A DNA stretch of 64,000 bases from Stenocarpella maydis. Lineage: Eukaryota > Ascomycota > Sordariomycetes > Diaporthales > Diaporthaceae. The stretch lies in the NCBI GenBank assembly GCA_002270565.1, contig NQMI01000034.1, positions 1-64,000 on the forward strand. Direction: 5' to 3'. Each line of letters begins with the position of its first letter. The first letter of the stretch is position 1. Below the pieces are notes generated by a model that saw only the letters and a program-made list of their open reading frames with translations, searched no databases and was not told the DNA's origin. This document shows, piece by piece, positions 11,614-23,800 of the stretch. The position numbers and the translations under genes were made by a program.

Positions 11614-13011
11614 TTTTTATGACCTGGGGTAGGAAAGGAGACGATGAGACACACGAGATAGGCCCTCGCTCCAGACGCCGGCCCCAAGAGGTGGACCAGC
11701 CAGACAGGCTCGCCAGAGGATAAGAACACGGTTCCTAGCAAGATGATATTGCTGATTTGAACTATTGATAATAGGCAGAGCATATACTTCAGTTTGGTAA
11801 GGCTAATGATTTAGTGGGAATGAGAGTACTGGCAACGCGCGAATGATGGAGCCAACAAGCCTTCGCCGTGCGGACGGTTTGAGAATGAGGCACGAGTCCA
11901 GCGGCTGAGGATGAGGGGGGACGTGGACTTGCTTGACCCACCCCTGAAAGACAAGCCCAATATCACCTTGCCTTACCTATGAGTAGCCTTCATTCACTTC
12001 CAAAGGCTCCTGGATTGTTTCGAGTCTATAGGGCCGTAGATGATAACTTCTGTCACGGCGCCTGTCAGATTCCAGATATCACTCCCTTCCGGCCTCATAG
12101 GTAAGTACGTACCTAGGTGCTTGGGAATAATTGGACCAACGTATAAAGGGGTAGGCACTCAGTTGGACGGAGTTAGGACTGGCTTGTCAATTGACCTTGA
12201 GATTACGTAAAAATACATACATACATACATAAATACAGGAAAGCCTTTTATGATCGCATATAGGGCTGGGCCAGAGTCCATGAGGCGGAGGAGTCCTGAA
12301 AGATGTTATGCTTGGCTTGTGAGGTCGCTGCGTATACTACGGAGTACGGAGTATGCTGATTGATGCTTGGCAACGCTGGGTGAAGAGAAGGTGGGGCGGA
12401 GCTAAATAGGTACTCAGCATGGACAAGCCAATTCGGCCGACCCAGCCGCTGCGACTGAATCCCAGGCTCCGACCACCGACGTCCTCTCCTCCCCACGCGC
12501 GATCATCATCGCATTACACTGCATCAACCACGGTCTTTTTTCCCGCCTACAGCATCACCATCATCTCGAAATCGGCCGAGCCAACTCCCGCTATCAACGA
12601 CGTCGTCGCCGCCGTCGCACCTGGGCTTTGGCGGGGCACTTGTCTGCCTCGTTTATTGTCTCCGACCGACTGCTGCACAGCGCGCACGAGGTCCTTTGAG
12701 CGCGCATCAGTCCGACGGCTCAAAGCCCAGTCGTCAGCAGCTTCATCTCGCGTCGGCATCGCCCAATCTCCGACCGCCCGAAATACACGTGAACAACACC
12801 CCAGCAGTGTGCAATCCCATCTGGCCAAATGCGCTCGAACTTCGCCCCGCACCTTGTGTCGCAATAACCGGGAAGCAGGCCAAGCCGAGCGCGCACGACG
12901 CACGAGCGCCCGGCACCGAGCACCGAGCACCAAGCACCACCACCAGAACCTGGCCGCGGCGCCTCACCGGCAGCCCGCCGCGCAGTCTGTTGAGGCAGCG
13001 CACCGGTCGCC
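11614..13011. other. Spacer and Spt20 5' leader
   Basis: There is no gene in the left part. An (ATAC)n tract lies at 12213-12238 and two overlapping TACGGAGTA motifs at 12338-12353. From about 12440 the DNA becomes C-rich and purine-poor on the plus strand, as in a long 5' UTR of the following Spt20 gene. A 308-codon frame in this leader overlaps the Spt20 start in another frame and is Arg/Pro/Ser/His-rich; it is not considered a gene. Confidence 0.6.
12213..12238. repeat. (ATAC)n microsatellite
   Basis: About four and a half tandem ATAC units with a slightly degenerate end. It lies in the spacer between the Pex22-like and Spt20 genes. Confidence 0.85.
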
Positions 13012-16000
13012 ATGGCTCCAAGCACAACTCCCATACCTCCGCCTGTCATTCCTCCCCATCCCAAGACGAAGCGCCCAATCCCTGCCGGCATCCAGACAAA
13101 TGGCGCCCCGTCTTCCTCCTCCCCCTCGCCTTCCATGTCGGCAAAGAAACCACCCAACAGCGCCAAACATGCACCCAGTTCTGCCTCCACAAACGGTGGC
13201 ACCGTCACCGTTGCCCGCCCACCAAATCGCATACGGCAAGAGATCACTGCTCAGCCCAATGGGGCCGGACGCGCAGGCACAAATGGCGCCGCTCAGTCGG
13301 TCTCGACCTCTGCGACAGATGCAGCAATGGTGCCGGTGGTCGTGAAGCAGCGTGAGTCCCAACACTTACCGCGCGTAATGCGTGTCCTAGACTGACGAAG
13401 CCTAAGCTCCGACCCGACTATACATCCTGAAGAAGTACTACGGGAACCCGCCCTCGCTCATCGTCCATCTCCACCCGAATCATTTCAAATTCGACGCTCA
13501 GGATGATTATTTCCTCTATTCGTCACCAATGAAGGCCTTCCTCGACCACCTCAAATCGCGAACCATCCCCCATGATATGCTCGCAGACCTGACGGAGGCG
13601 GGGGTGCCTTTCTACGAGGGCTGCCTGATCGTGGAGGTTCATGACCACAGGAGCGCTGCAGCTGAGAAGGAAGATGCCGCAAAGACTGCCCCTGTCAAGA
13701 AACCCGACATAGCTACCTCGGTTCACAAGTCCAATCCATATATCACACCATCCCCAAACAAGCCATTCCAGAGGGATCCTTTGGCTACCATAAGCGGGCA
13801 AGCTAAGAGTCCCGAGATGGATTCGAAAGGGAAACCAGCGGCTTCGGCGGACCAAGGAAACAGGAATGCGTCCAATTCGCCGCAGAGCCAGAGGAGCAAG
13901 GCTCCTCCGAAACGGAAGATCACCACTGTCGTCCTGTTTCCCACCCACCAGAGCCGGCAAGTAGACCTCGCAATCAGAGCTTGCAATCCTCGCGGCTCCA
14001 GTGATGGTCGTCAGGACGCACCGGGTGGTGGCATTGCCCCGCCGACCCCTTCAGGGATCGTCCCGCCCACGCCGACAGGCTCGAGCATGCCGCCGCCGGC
14101 CAAGAAGGTCAAGCGTGAGCGCATGGAGCTCGACAGCACCAACATCTACGCTGCCGAGGGCGCAATGCTGCTTGCGACCGTGGCACCCCTGGATCTGGAG
14201 CCGAGTAAGGATGCGGAGTCCACAATCCGGAAACTCGAGGAACAGTCCATGCTTCATGCACATCGCTTTCAACCGCCTCCGCAACCGAAGACACGGAAGC
14301 GCACGGTTGCCGAAATGGCCGCGGACGAGGCCCAGGCCGCTGAGAACGAGAGATTCCTGCTTACACTGGACGAGAAGATCACTCAAGGCAGCAGCTCAGT
14401 TCCTGGTGGTGACGGACAGCAGCAGGTCGCGCCCTTTAATCTTACCTTTGACCGCTTTAAGAAGATCGAGGACATCAAGAAGGAGCACGCGGAAAGGGCG
14501 AAGCAAGAGAAACTCAAGAGGGAAGAGAACGAGCGCAGACTTGCGGAGCAAAAGGTTCAAGCGCAGGCTCAGCAGCAACAGCAACAGCAACAGCAGGCGG
14601 CGGAACAAGAGAGGCTTCGTCAAGAGCAGGTGAATGCCGCGCGACAGGCGGCGCAACAAGAGGAGATGCGAAGAAAGTCGCAACAGGCGCAACAAGCAAG
14701 GGAGAGGGCCCATGCCCATGCCCAGGCACAAGCCCAAGCCCAGGCCCAGGCCCAGGCCCAGGCTCAGGCCCAGGCTCAGGCCCAGGCACAAGCCCAGGCA
14801 CAGGCACAGCAAAATCAAGGCGGAATGCACCAGAATGCACATGCGCATCCCGCTCAGAGCGGTCAGATGGCCAACGGAGTCTCGGTGTCAGCGCCAAACG
14901 GTATGCCGATGGCACAAGCACGGTTCCACGGCCAAGTGTCGCAGCCCCAGGTGTCTTCACCGGTTGTTCAACAGAATACGCCTCAGAATATGTCATCACC
15001 CATGGTGGGTGCTGTTAGCATGCAAGCATCTGGTTCCAACATGGGAGGTAGCCCGGCAAGGCCGTCATCTGTCGTCCAAAACCAACCTCCAATGTCCACA
15101 CCGATGGCGGTCAGCATGTCTGCCAGAGGTAGCCAGCAAAGCCACCCCTCCGGCACACCACGCATGCACAGCGCGACTCCGAACATGGCTCAAGCAACCC
15201 CAATCAGCCGCGCCCAACAGATGGCCCATACTCCACGCATGTCTCAAACCAGCCCACCCCCAGGCATGATGGCTCCTCATCTCAACCAGCAGATGATGAT
15301 GAACAGTCCGGGGATGGCCAACATGCCGCAAGGTGCGAGCGCAATGGCACAAGCTCAGTTGCTGGCCGCCCAGCAACGCCAGTATCAGCAACAACAACAA
15401 CACATGAATGCAGCCATGATGCAGAACAACATGATCAATGGTGGCGGCCCACAGAATGCGCAGCAGTTGATGCAGGCAAGATTCATCCAGCAGCAGCAGA
15501 ATATGATGCGTCAAAAGATGCAGAATGGGCAGCAGCCTGTCATGCAGATGAACCAGCAGCGGATGATGCAGGGCAACATGGGAATGCCAGGCGCACAGAT
15601 GCGTCCAGGCCAGGGCATGGCCAACATGGGAGGGCAGATGTTCCCGCAGATGACTCAATTGCAACAGATGCAACTCCACCAGCAGATGCAGCAGATGCAG
15701 CAGATGCAGCAGCAACAGCAGCAACAGCAGGGCCACCCTCAACAGATGCAGCAGAACAACATGATGGGGGCAGCGGGACAACAGGCATTCGCGCAGCAGC
15801 GAATTGCGATGCACGCGCAGCAACAAATTTCGATACTGAGTTCCAAGTTGTTCCAGGAAAACCTGGGGGCTTGGTTACAGTCACAACAACTGACGCAAGA
15901 GACCTGCCCACCCGACATGCTACAAAAGTTCAAGATGCAGTGCTTGGCCTCGGCTAGGCAGAAGATCATGCAGCTGAGGCAGCAACAGCAGCAGCAACAA

Positions 16001-16069
16001 CAGGCGCTGGCCATGCAGCAGCAGCAGCAGGCCATGCAGCAGCAGGGGATGATGCCCCAGGGCATGTAG
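13012..16069 (+). CDS. SPT20: SAGA complex subunit Spt20
   Basis: Exons 13012-13351 and 13407-16069 (55-nt intron, GTGAGT...CTAAG) encode 1000 aa. Spt20 holds the SAGA histone acetyltransferase/deubiquitinase coactivator together and acts in the nucleus. The Spt20 domain is seen in two blocks: residues about 114-194 (RLYILKKYYGNPPSLIVHLH, followed by PHDMLADLTEAGVPFYEGCL) and about 345-425 (LDSTNIYAAEGAMLL and a later LTLDEKITQG). The rest is low complexity: a poly-Gln tract near 500, an uninterrupted Ala-Gln dipeptide array at about 549-583, and Gln/Met-rich stretches to the C-terminus. Gln-rich tails are usual in fungal Spt20 proteins. The ATG at 13012 has a good context (GCCATGG). The splice joins VVVKQ to PPTRLYI inside the conserved domain, which supports the intron. 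Confidence 0.93.
14706..14810. repeat. Coding Ala-Gln hexanucleotide array
   Basis: Tandem GCCCAG/GCACAA/GCTCAG units encode an alternating Ala-Gln tract of Spt20 (residues about 549-583). The array is in frame and uninterrupted. The antisense frames over it look like Leu/Gly repeats and are artefacts. Confidence 0.9.
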
Positions 16070-17305
16070 TGTATACCCGCGGAGCCGGGAAGGCCTATGT
16101 GTCTGCCGTCTTTCCCTCAGCTGCGACGCTTAGTTATAGCAAAGTCATGACCACCACCACCATAATCACTCTTACTGATTTTTAGGTCCACGGGAAGCAA
16201 GGGCTAACCCCGGTGTTGAAAAGGGGGGGAGGGTTAGGGAAGGTAATTGAATGATATACGACATTATCGAAGCCAGGCTACTGTTTCGACTCTGAGCTAG
16301 GTCTTTGATACCCCGGGCGGCCACGAGCGATTTGTCGGGTTTCTGTTTTCTAATCTCTTCGCTGCTTGTACGGCGCGTTGCTTGATGGATGGACTTGGTG
16401 TCTTGCGAAATGGGCCTGGACCCGTCCTCAGCGTGCACGGCTCGATGTTTCTTTACTGTGGTCTGCTCATTTTGCAGCCTGTTGTCACGTATCACCCCGA
16501 ACGGTATAGCAGGGGTTGAAGGCGTTTGAGGGCATGAAATGCGAACGGTTCAGACCATGGATGCTTTGCTGGATACTGGTCCTATTGCTGTAGCACTTGA
16601 GAGGATCACGCTGTAGAAACCACCAAAACGATATTATCTAGCCCAAGATGCATGGCGCGCAGGCAGGGAGCATGCTGGTCAGATTTGCAATGGTCACTTG
16701 AGCATCTTCGTCAGGCGTTGGCGCGTGATTTGGATGGTGTCGCGACATATACTCTTCTCTCAATCATCCCGTGGGGCCTCTAGAGGAAAATTCTTTAAGA
16801 GGGCATGTCAACACGCATGTGAAATTCCTGGCCCCTCGATGCTTGTCTACGGGGTGCACATGTCAATTCACTTGGTCTGGGGACCCATGTGGGCTGATGC
16901 AAGAGAAGAAGTCGTCTTGTCGACTCTCTGGATGGCACGTGACGTCGGACGGGAGGTTGCATCACCTCGCTCAGATGACATAACCGCTCGGCATGATACA
17001 ATACGCATAGCACTTCAAGCTCCAACCTCCCTCCCGAACAACCCTCCCCCGTAAAACATATTTCTTATGACAAATTCGACCCTTGATCCTCCCATCTAAC
17101 ACTGTGGACCGTCTACAAGCTTTACTTTCTTAGCAGCCCTCGCCTGCAGAAACTGCCGAGTCCACAGGACTGGGCCAACGTCTCGATTCCCATCTCTGCC
17201 TGTGCTCCCACCCGGCCACCCCTCCGCGTCCAGGCCATCCATCTGCCTCCCTCCGCAAGCCCTCCGACACTATACACAACCCTGGCCGCAAAATCTACCG
17301 TCGCC
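16070..17305. other. Spacer between Spt20 and Atg27
   Basis: The first few hundred bases are the likely Spt20 3' UTR. No supported gene lies here. From about 17030 the plus strand is C-rich and purine-poor and is the likely 5' leader of Atg27. Confidence 0.6.
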
Positions 17306-18534
17306 ATGCGTTGCCCGTCGACGAAATCGCCAGCGGCAAAGTCCGCCGCCGGCTTGCTATACCTGCTCCTGCTCGCGACGCCGGCGACAGCCATGCTCCA
17401 CTGCGACAAGATCGTGGTCGATAAACAAAAGTTCAACTTCAAAGACCTCGGGGGTCCTCACTCGGTCGTCACGACGCAGGAGCTGGACGAGTACGAGCCA
17501 TTCCAGTATCGCAATACGACATATACTCTTGATCTATGCGCACCGCTGAAGAAGGAATCCGGCGAGAAATGTCCGAATGGATCAAGAGGTGCGGTCCCAG
17601 ATGAAGCATCTCCCGAGGGCGCCGGCCCCCTCCACCCGCCATGGCAAGACCTTGCATGCTAATATTACGCATAACCAGTCTGCGGTATCGTCCGCGGCAT
17701 TAAAGACGACCAAGACACGGTGCAGTCCGTCATCCCAATCGCAGGCAACCTGGCCAATATCGGAATGGGTGACATGGACCCCAAGTACACGCGGCTCAAG
17801 ACATCCGATTCGGGCGCAGATTCCAAAAAGGAGGGTGTTCGTATCGCTTTGCACGGTGGCAAGGACCCCGTAACCAAACGCGCGCAGCAAGCCATCGTCG
17901 AGATGATATGCGACCCGGAGAAGACGGGCAAGGAAGGCGAGTGGGACCCGAAGGACGACAAATATCAGCCGGGCGAGGAGGAGGCCGAAGAGGCGGGGAG
18001 CACAGCCGCTGGAAAGCGCAAGAGGGCCGATGGCGACGGGGGCAAGACGGACAATAAGTCGGAACATCAGCTGCTCAAGCCGGACTCGGCTCTGATCTTC
18101 GACAGCTACGGTCCCCCGAGCGAGGATAAGCAAATCGACGTGCTGAGGCTGACTTGGTACACGAAATACGCCTGCGAGGGACTGCCAGAAGAGGAGTACC
18201 CGAGCAACGAGCACTGGGGCTTCTTCACATGGCTCGTCATCCTGTAAGTCAATGTCTATTTCACGGCCACGCCGAACAAGCACACCCCCAACCGCCTTGT
18301 CAAACCCGCCGGGTTAGGCTACTAATGCATCGTCATAGCGTGTTCCTTGCTACGGCCTCGTACCTGATCTTTGGATCCTGGCTGAACTACAACCGCTACG
18401 GCGCCCGCGGCTGGGATCTGCTGCCTCACAGCGACACGATCCGCGACATCCCGTACCTGCTCAAGGACTGGACAAGGAGGGTCCTCAACACCGTGCAGGG
18501 CACCGGCTCCAGAGGGGGCTACTCGGCAGTATAA
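17306..18534 (+). CDS. ATG27: Autophagy-related membrane protein Atg27
   Basis: Exons 17306-17588, 17679-18243 and 18339-18534 (introns of 90 and 95 nt) encode 347 aa. Atg27 is a type I membrane protein that shuttles between the trans-Golgi/endosomes, the vacuole and Atg9 vesicles and helps supply membrane for autophagosomes. Seen here: a signal peptide (residues 1-29, hydrophobic core LLYLLLLATPATA), a Cys-containing lumenal domain (with motifs CDKIVVD, CAPLKKE, VCGIVRGI), and one transmembrane span at about 275-297. The short cytosolic tail ends exactly in YSAV, the tyrosine sorting signal known from yeast Atg27. A charged insert rich in Glu/Lys (about residues 185-225) interrupts the lumenal domain. 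The exon 2/3 junction falls inside the membrane span and restores a continuous hydrophobic stretch. Confidence 0.92.
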
Positions 18535-19163
18535 AAGTATGAAGGTCTATGAGCGTGACGGGTGTACGAGGATTACCACGCGTAGATGGGGGAAGCAAAG
18601 AACTTTTCATTTTCCCAATCCTGCTGGTCCAAAGGATCGGCATGGCGGCGAGGGACTGGGTTTCGTGGCGTTTGGCTCATCTCGGGCGAAGACAGACAGA
18701 GAGACAGACATGTTTGTAGCAAGACGGGACGGTGTTTCGCTGGGCGTTCTCGGGGTGCCGAGTATGATATTCTGGAGCCTCAACAGGGCGATGCAAGTCC
18801 TTTTCGCAAACCAAAGTGGGCCTGCCACCTCGTGCCTGGCAGACAAGATATCACAGACCTCACGCGCAGGAGACGTCGATGTTGTATGCATCAAGCAGGG
18901 GACAGCCGTCCAAGTCCTTAGCCACCGTGAGCATCGGGGCCGGTTGGCAGTCTGACCGCCGTGGGCCCCCGTGCCGAGGTAAAACCGGGGGCTTACTCCG
19001 TCCGTACTTCACAAATGGTCCAGCTCCAAACGCTCCCCTTCATGATATTGCACCTGGATAAGTAATCAACCCCATCGCTTTCGTATCATCTCATCATTTT
19101 CCAATCGCACGAGTCTGCCGCAGTCTCCTTCATAACCCAGGGCAGCCCGTGGACAAGACCACC
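18535..19163. other. Spacer upstream of the isomerase gene
   Basis: It holds the Atg27 3' UTR and the promoter and leader of the next plus-strand gene. The stretch at about 19070-19160 is C/T-rich. No gene of its own is supported. Confidence 0.6.
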
Positions 19164-20003
19164 ATGGCCGCCCCGACCACATCCAAGCCGCTCTACAGCA
19201 TCCCGATCCCAGCATGTGACAAGCACGCAGGCGGGTCCATTACAATCAGCGAGCCGGCCGACCGCGTCTACCTCGTGGCCCTGGCCTCCCCGCCAGACAA
19301 CCGGCTCACGACGGCCGTGTGCCAGGCCCTCCTGCAGGCGCTGGACGTGGTCGAGTTCTGCCTGGCCCCCGGGTGCGTGGTGACGACGTCCTCCCTGCCA
19401 AAGTTCTTCTCCAACGGCCTCGACCTGGGCCACGCTGTCGAGCGCGGCGCCGCCTTCTGGTCCGGCAGCCTGTGGGCCCTGTTCCGGCGGCTCCTGGCGT
19501 ACCCCATGCCGACGGTGGCGCTCATGAACGGGCACGCCTTTGCCGGCGGCCTGATGCTCGCCATGCACCACGACTACCGCGTCATGTCGCCCGACAGGGG
19601 CTTCTGCTGCCTCAACGAGCTCGAGTTCGGGGCGCCCCTCAAGCCGCCCATGAGCGCCATCTTCCGCGTCAAGCTGCCCGACGCGCGCACGTACCGCGAC
19701 ATGGTGCTCGAGGCGAGGCGGTTCGGCGGGCGCGAGGCCGCCGCCAGGGGCATCGTCGACGCCGCGGGCGGGTGGGACGAGGTGCTCGCGCTGGTCGGGG
19801 AGAGGAAGCTGACGGAGAGGGGCAGGACCGGCGTGTACGGGCTCTTGAAGATGGAGATGTACAGGGAGTGTCTGGATCTGCTGGGGAACCACGAGAGGGA
19901 GGAGGCCAAGGATGACGCCTGGTTCAAGGGGGAGGACGAGAGGAGGCAGAGGGGGCAGAAGCAGGTGCAGGACTGGGTCAAGGAGAACAAGGCGAAGCTG
20001 TAA
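19164..20003 (+). CDS. Enoyl-CoA hydratase/isomerase, peroxisomal (Eci1-like)
   Basis: Intronless, 279 aa, with the ATG at 19164 in an ACCATGG context; the same frame is open a little farther up but without ATG. The protein has the crotonase fold: FFSNGLDLGH at residues 81-90 and NGHAFAGG at 122-129 form the oxyanion-hole segments, and the acidic residues of NELEFGAPL (151-159) lie where the catalytic Glu of enoyl-CoA isomerases is found. It ends in AKL, an accepted type 1 peroxisomal targeting signal. The likely role is shifting double bonds (delta3 to delta2) during peroxisomal breakdown of unsaturated fatty acids; plain hydratase activity cannot be excluded. Third codon positions are very GC-rich, more so than in the neighbouring genes. 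It converges with Kcs1. Confidence 0.85.
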   Translation: MAAPTTSKPLYSIPIPACDKHAGGSITISEPADRVYLVALASPPDNRLTTAVCQALLQALDVVEFCLAPGCVVTTSSLPKFFSNGLDLGHAVERGAAFWSGSLWALFRRLLAYPMPTVALMNGHAFAGGLMLAMHHDYRVMSPDRGFCCLNELEFGAPLKPPMSAIFRVKLPDARTYRDMVLEARRFGGREAAARGIVDAAGGWDEVLALVGERKLTERGRTGVYGLLKMEMYRECLDLLGNHEREEAKDDAWFKGEDERRQRGQKQVQDWVKENKAKL

Positions 20004-20847
20004 CGGGCTGACCGCAGGGACACAGATGTTTGACACGCAACGTACTACAGTTAGCCCATTAGCCGAACAGACCAAAAGGCCAGGCCAGGATTTCCAACCA
20101 CCCACCGGGCTGGAATCCCCAAGCAGTAATTATAGAGTCGTCCCGTCACAATATTTATTTACTTTGCGCAGCAGTAGAGGCAGTTCAGGCCGTGCACCAC
20201 CATAGAGGCAAATGTTTGTTTGAATGTCCTTTCTCTAGACCGTCTAAGATGCACACCAGTACATTAATCCCGTTGCCGTCCAGACCCCACAAACTCCTTG
20301 TCGGTCCAATCTAAAAATGTCGGCTCCAGTATATCCAGCAGTCCGCGTCAAACTCAGCCTCGTGAAGTCAGTCTCATACATGATACTAAGTACAATACTC
20401 CCAGAGCGCATGCTCGCCTTGGTAACCTCGAGAATCCCCCCTCTCCCCGAGTGATCCGGCCCTGATTTCCTTGTAGCTTAAGTTGGTTGTGGTAGACTTT
20501 CTGGTATCATTGGTATCATTTGGTGTATTTTTGGGTCCTTTCAAACTCCACAGGAAGCCGGGTCTCAATGTGCCCGGGCGGAATTGCGGCAAAAGTCAAA
20601 AAACGAAGAAATGAAAAATAAATAAATAAAAACAAAAAATCTTTCTGAAGACGCCCAACGCACTGGTGACATCATCCGGTATAAAAGGGAGAGAAAGACG
20701 GAAGCTGATAATAGCGCATCGGCCTAGAGGCGAAACAGAGTCCCTGTTATGCGCTTTCAGAAGAGAGAGCGCAGGAGGGGATAGCCGAAATTGTGCATCA
20801 AATGCAGTGGGGCGTCCTGGCAACAGAGACTGCTGCAGCGACGCCGC
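20004..20847. other. Convergent 3' spacer
   Basis: About 840 bp lie between the stop codons of the isomerase gene (plus) and Kcs1 (minus). A/T-rich 3'-UTR-like sequence, including an A-rich segment at 20597-20642, is present. No gene is seen. Confidence 0.65.
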
Positions 20848-23800
20848 CTACTCGCTCACAGACTCGTCCTCCGAGATGTCCATCTGGGGATCGTAGAGCA
20901 GGTTGCGCTGAGCCGACGGCAACCCCAATTCGGTGCGGGTGACTTGTTGAATCTTGAGGAAATATCTGCGCAGGCTCCGCAGGCCCTTGAGAAAGCCGCG
21001 GTCTGGATCCTGAGGATGCCGAGGAGGACAGGGCTTGTCCTTGTCCATCTCACTAGCTATGAGACTGTTGGCAAAGTCCGCGATTTTGAAATCGATCTCG
21101 CCCTTATTCTTCCGCTTGCGGACCCGGCTGACATCCTCGGTGTCAGTGGCAAAGTCCGTTGTCGAATCTTCGATCGCCGTGTCGTAATTTTCTTTGCCGG
21201 ATTGGTCGCCATCATAGGTCATGAGTAAACTAGCAGCGTAGAATCGGTAGCCTCGCAACCGACGCACGATGACCTCGAGCTGGCTGAGCTTGTCCAAGAT
21301 GTTGGGGATGTGACGGAGGATACTGTGGAGATCCTTTCCATCATAAAGGAAGCGGGTGAGCGCTTCCTGGAACTCATTGCCGGCTTTGAGGTTGCGACCA
21401 TAGTATTTGTCTTGGAACACGTACGTCTCGGTCTTTGCATCCCACACCTGAAGACCACAGACCCGCACGCCGAGTTCCCGCGATGTCGTCTCGGCACATT
21501 TGCGCTGTTGAGATTTCTGCTTCTTGGGGGTGGCCTCAACACCATACTGACGCGTGCCCATCTTCAGGTCCATAATGCACGGGCGCTTCATGCTGGCGGT
21601 CAGATCTTCCAGTAGCAGGAAATATGAGACCCGAGATCCACGCTGAGTCTGGGCCTCTTTGGGATTCATTGGCCTCGGAACCCTCTTGAGCTCGCTTGTG
21701 GGGCTCGTCGGCACCGAGACCACTGCAGATTCACAGACCGATGACGTCGTGGATGATGCCTTGGCTTGAGGTTCAGCTGCGCCGTTAAGAGCTTGGGTCG
21801 GCGCTGCTGCGGGCGCGTCCGCCTTGGGAGCTGCGGCCCTGAATTCTTCGCTATCACCCTTGTAGCCTGCCTCGTCGGGCTCCTCCCAATAATGCAGATC
21901 GCCCCGTGGGTCCGACACATCCTTCGGCCTCCTTCGCAGAGCGCTGCCAGAATGCCGCCGTTTCTTGCGTTGAGGCACCATTGCCTCGTTCAGGATCTCT
22001 GGCTCGGGTGCACTAGTCCCGGTGACATCCTTTGACTCACAGTTCCCCTGGGGCTCCGGAAGGAGCTCGCTGGAAGGGCCGAAATCGCTCTGGGTCTTTT
22101 GGTGAACGCGCGGAGGTACAGGCTGGCCGGGTTCCTCTTTGCGAGCCATGGGCAGTTGTAACTCCACACCGTTGGTCCTCATGAGGCTGGAGTCTGAACT
22201 TTGTGGCCGAAGCAGGCGATCCAAAGTCTTCTTTGGTAGTATTCGCTGGTGAGCTTTCTTGTGCCTCTGGATATTGATGGGCTGGTTCCGAAAGGCGTCG
22301 TTGAAGACCTCGTGACGCAGTTTCTTGTTGACCACGGTGGTTCCCCAGCTGTTAGCATGACGGTCTTCCAGTGATGGTCTTTCCAACGGCTCCCCAGGAG
22401 TTGATTCATTGGAGGCGTAGTGCGAAGCGGGAACAGAGATTGATGAGCTACGGATGCGGTCTGAATAGCGGGCCGCGTTTGCTGCTGGGTGGAGGAGGCT
22501 CCGTGGTAGGATATGCTGGTTGTCCATGAACGTGACCGTTGGGATTGGGATCGAGCTAGATTGCAAGGACTGGCTGATTACTCTATTGTGCGCGCTCGCC
22601 TGTTGACTGGCTTCGTTTGGCTTCTCTACAGCATCCTGGGTCGGATGGCCGCTAGCCTGCACGCACGTGCTTTGGTCCCTTTGCTCGCCTTTCTTGCGCT
22701 CGGGAGCGGCGGGCTCCTCTCTCTTGACAGTCGACTTCCGCCGAGGCTGCTTTGAGTAGGTCACGTTGAGCACGCCGATGTACCTGGAATCTTGTTAGCT
22801 CCCTGCCCGATACAGTACCCTGTCAGGACGGATGAGTTCATTGCGCGCCGGTGCATACCTTGGCAGAAAGGGCAGAAGATCCCTATGATATCTTTCAATA
22901 TCCTCGTAGAACTCGTTTTCTCGGTTGTTCAGCTGCTTGCAGACCGCCCGCTTCGAGAACTTCCACAGCGTCGTATGTCCACCAACCTGATGGGAATAAG
23001 GAACGAGCTCTATAGCATCCAGTGGTTGTTGGGTGCCTAACTGATGGTCGTGGACATGGTCTTCATAGTCTTGCGGGCCGGGCTGAGGGGGCAGAGAGAT
23101 ATCTTGCTGCGCGTGTTCATGCTCTGTGGAGGGAGACACCGCAGGCACGGTTTTCTCGGACGTTTTGATACCGGGGGAACGGGGTCCGGGTTCAAGGACT
23201 CGGCTGGGAGCAGCATCCCGCGTGTTTTCTTCGGTGGGGCCCTCGGGCGACTTCGGCTCGTCAATCTCAGGTTCGTCAGCCTTTACCAGCCAGGCTGAGC
23301 CATCGGCGTTCCGCTGGTGTGTTACGCCAGGATCACTTGTCGCACCGAGACCTTCCTCAACATCACATGGACTATCGGGGGATGCATGGGGGCCCTTGTG
23401 TGGCAAGAAAACGGCAGACGATATTTTCTCCTCTCCCGAGATTTCACCCTCCTCCACAGCGTCAGCCGTATCACTTTGACCTGCTTGCACTTCTAGATCC
23501 GCCGGGAGACCGCTAGCGACTCTGGGTAGTTTCCCCTCGTGCACATCATCCTCAACCAGAGGTGTTTCCGGATCAGCGTGACCTTTATGCTCGCGACGCA
23601 CGTAGAAATAATCCTCAGGTTCTTCGCTATACTTCAGCGTACTTATCGATGGCGGAAAAGTCTTGGTGCGCGACAGGCGTCTCGGGGCCTCCTCAGCGGG
23701 GCCTGGAGAGGGCTGCAGGCTCTTGAGATGTTCGTCACCGCGGGCAGCCCCCCGATGCCTCTCAAGTTCGGTATCGGTCGCGGGCGGCGGCAGCAGCCTC

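Noticed and set aside
12419..13345. 308-codon frame ahead of Spt20
   Set aside because: It overlaps the real Spt20 start in another frame and has the biased composition of a C-rich 5' leader.
14396..15826. Antisense Leu/Gly- and His/Leu-rich frames
   Set aside because: They are the reverse reading of the Gln/Ala/Met-rich Spt20 repeats, not genes.
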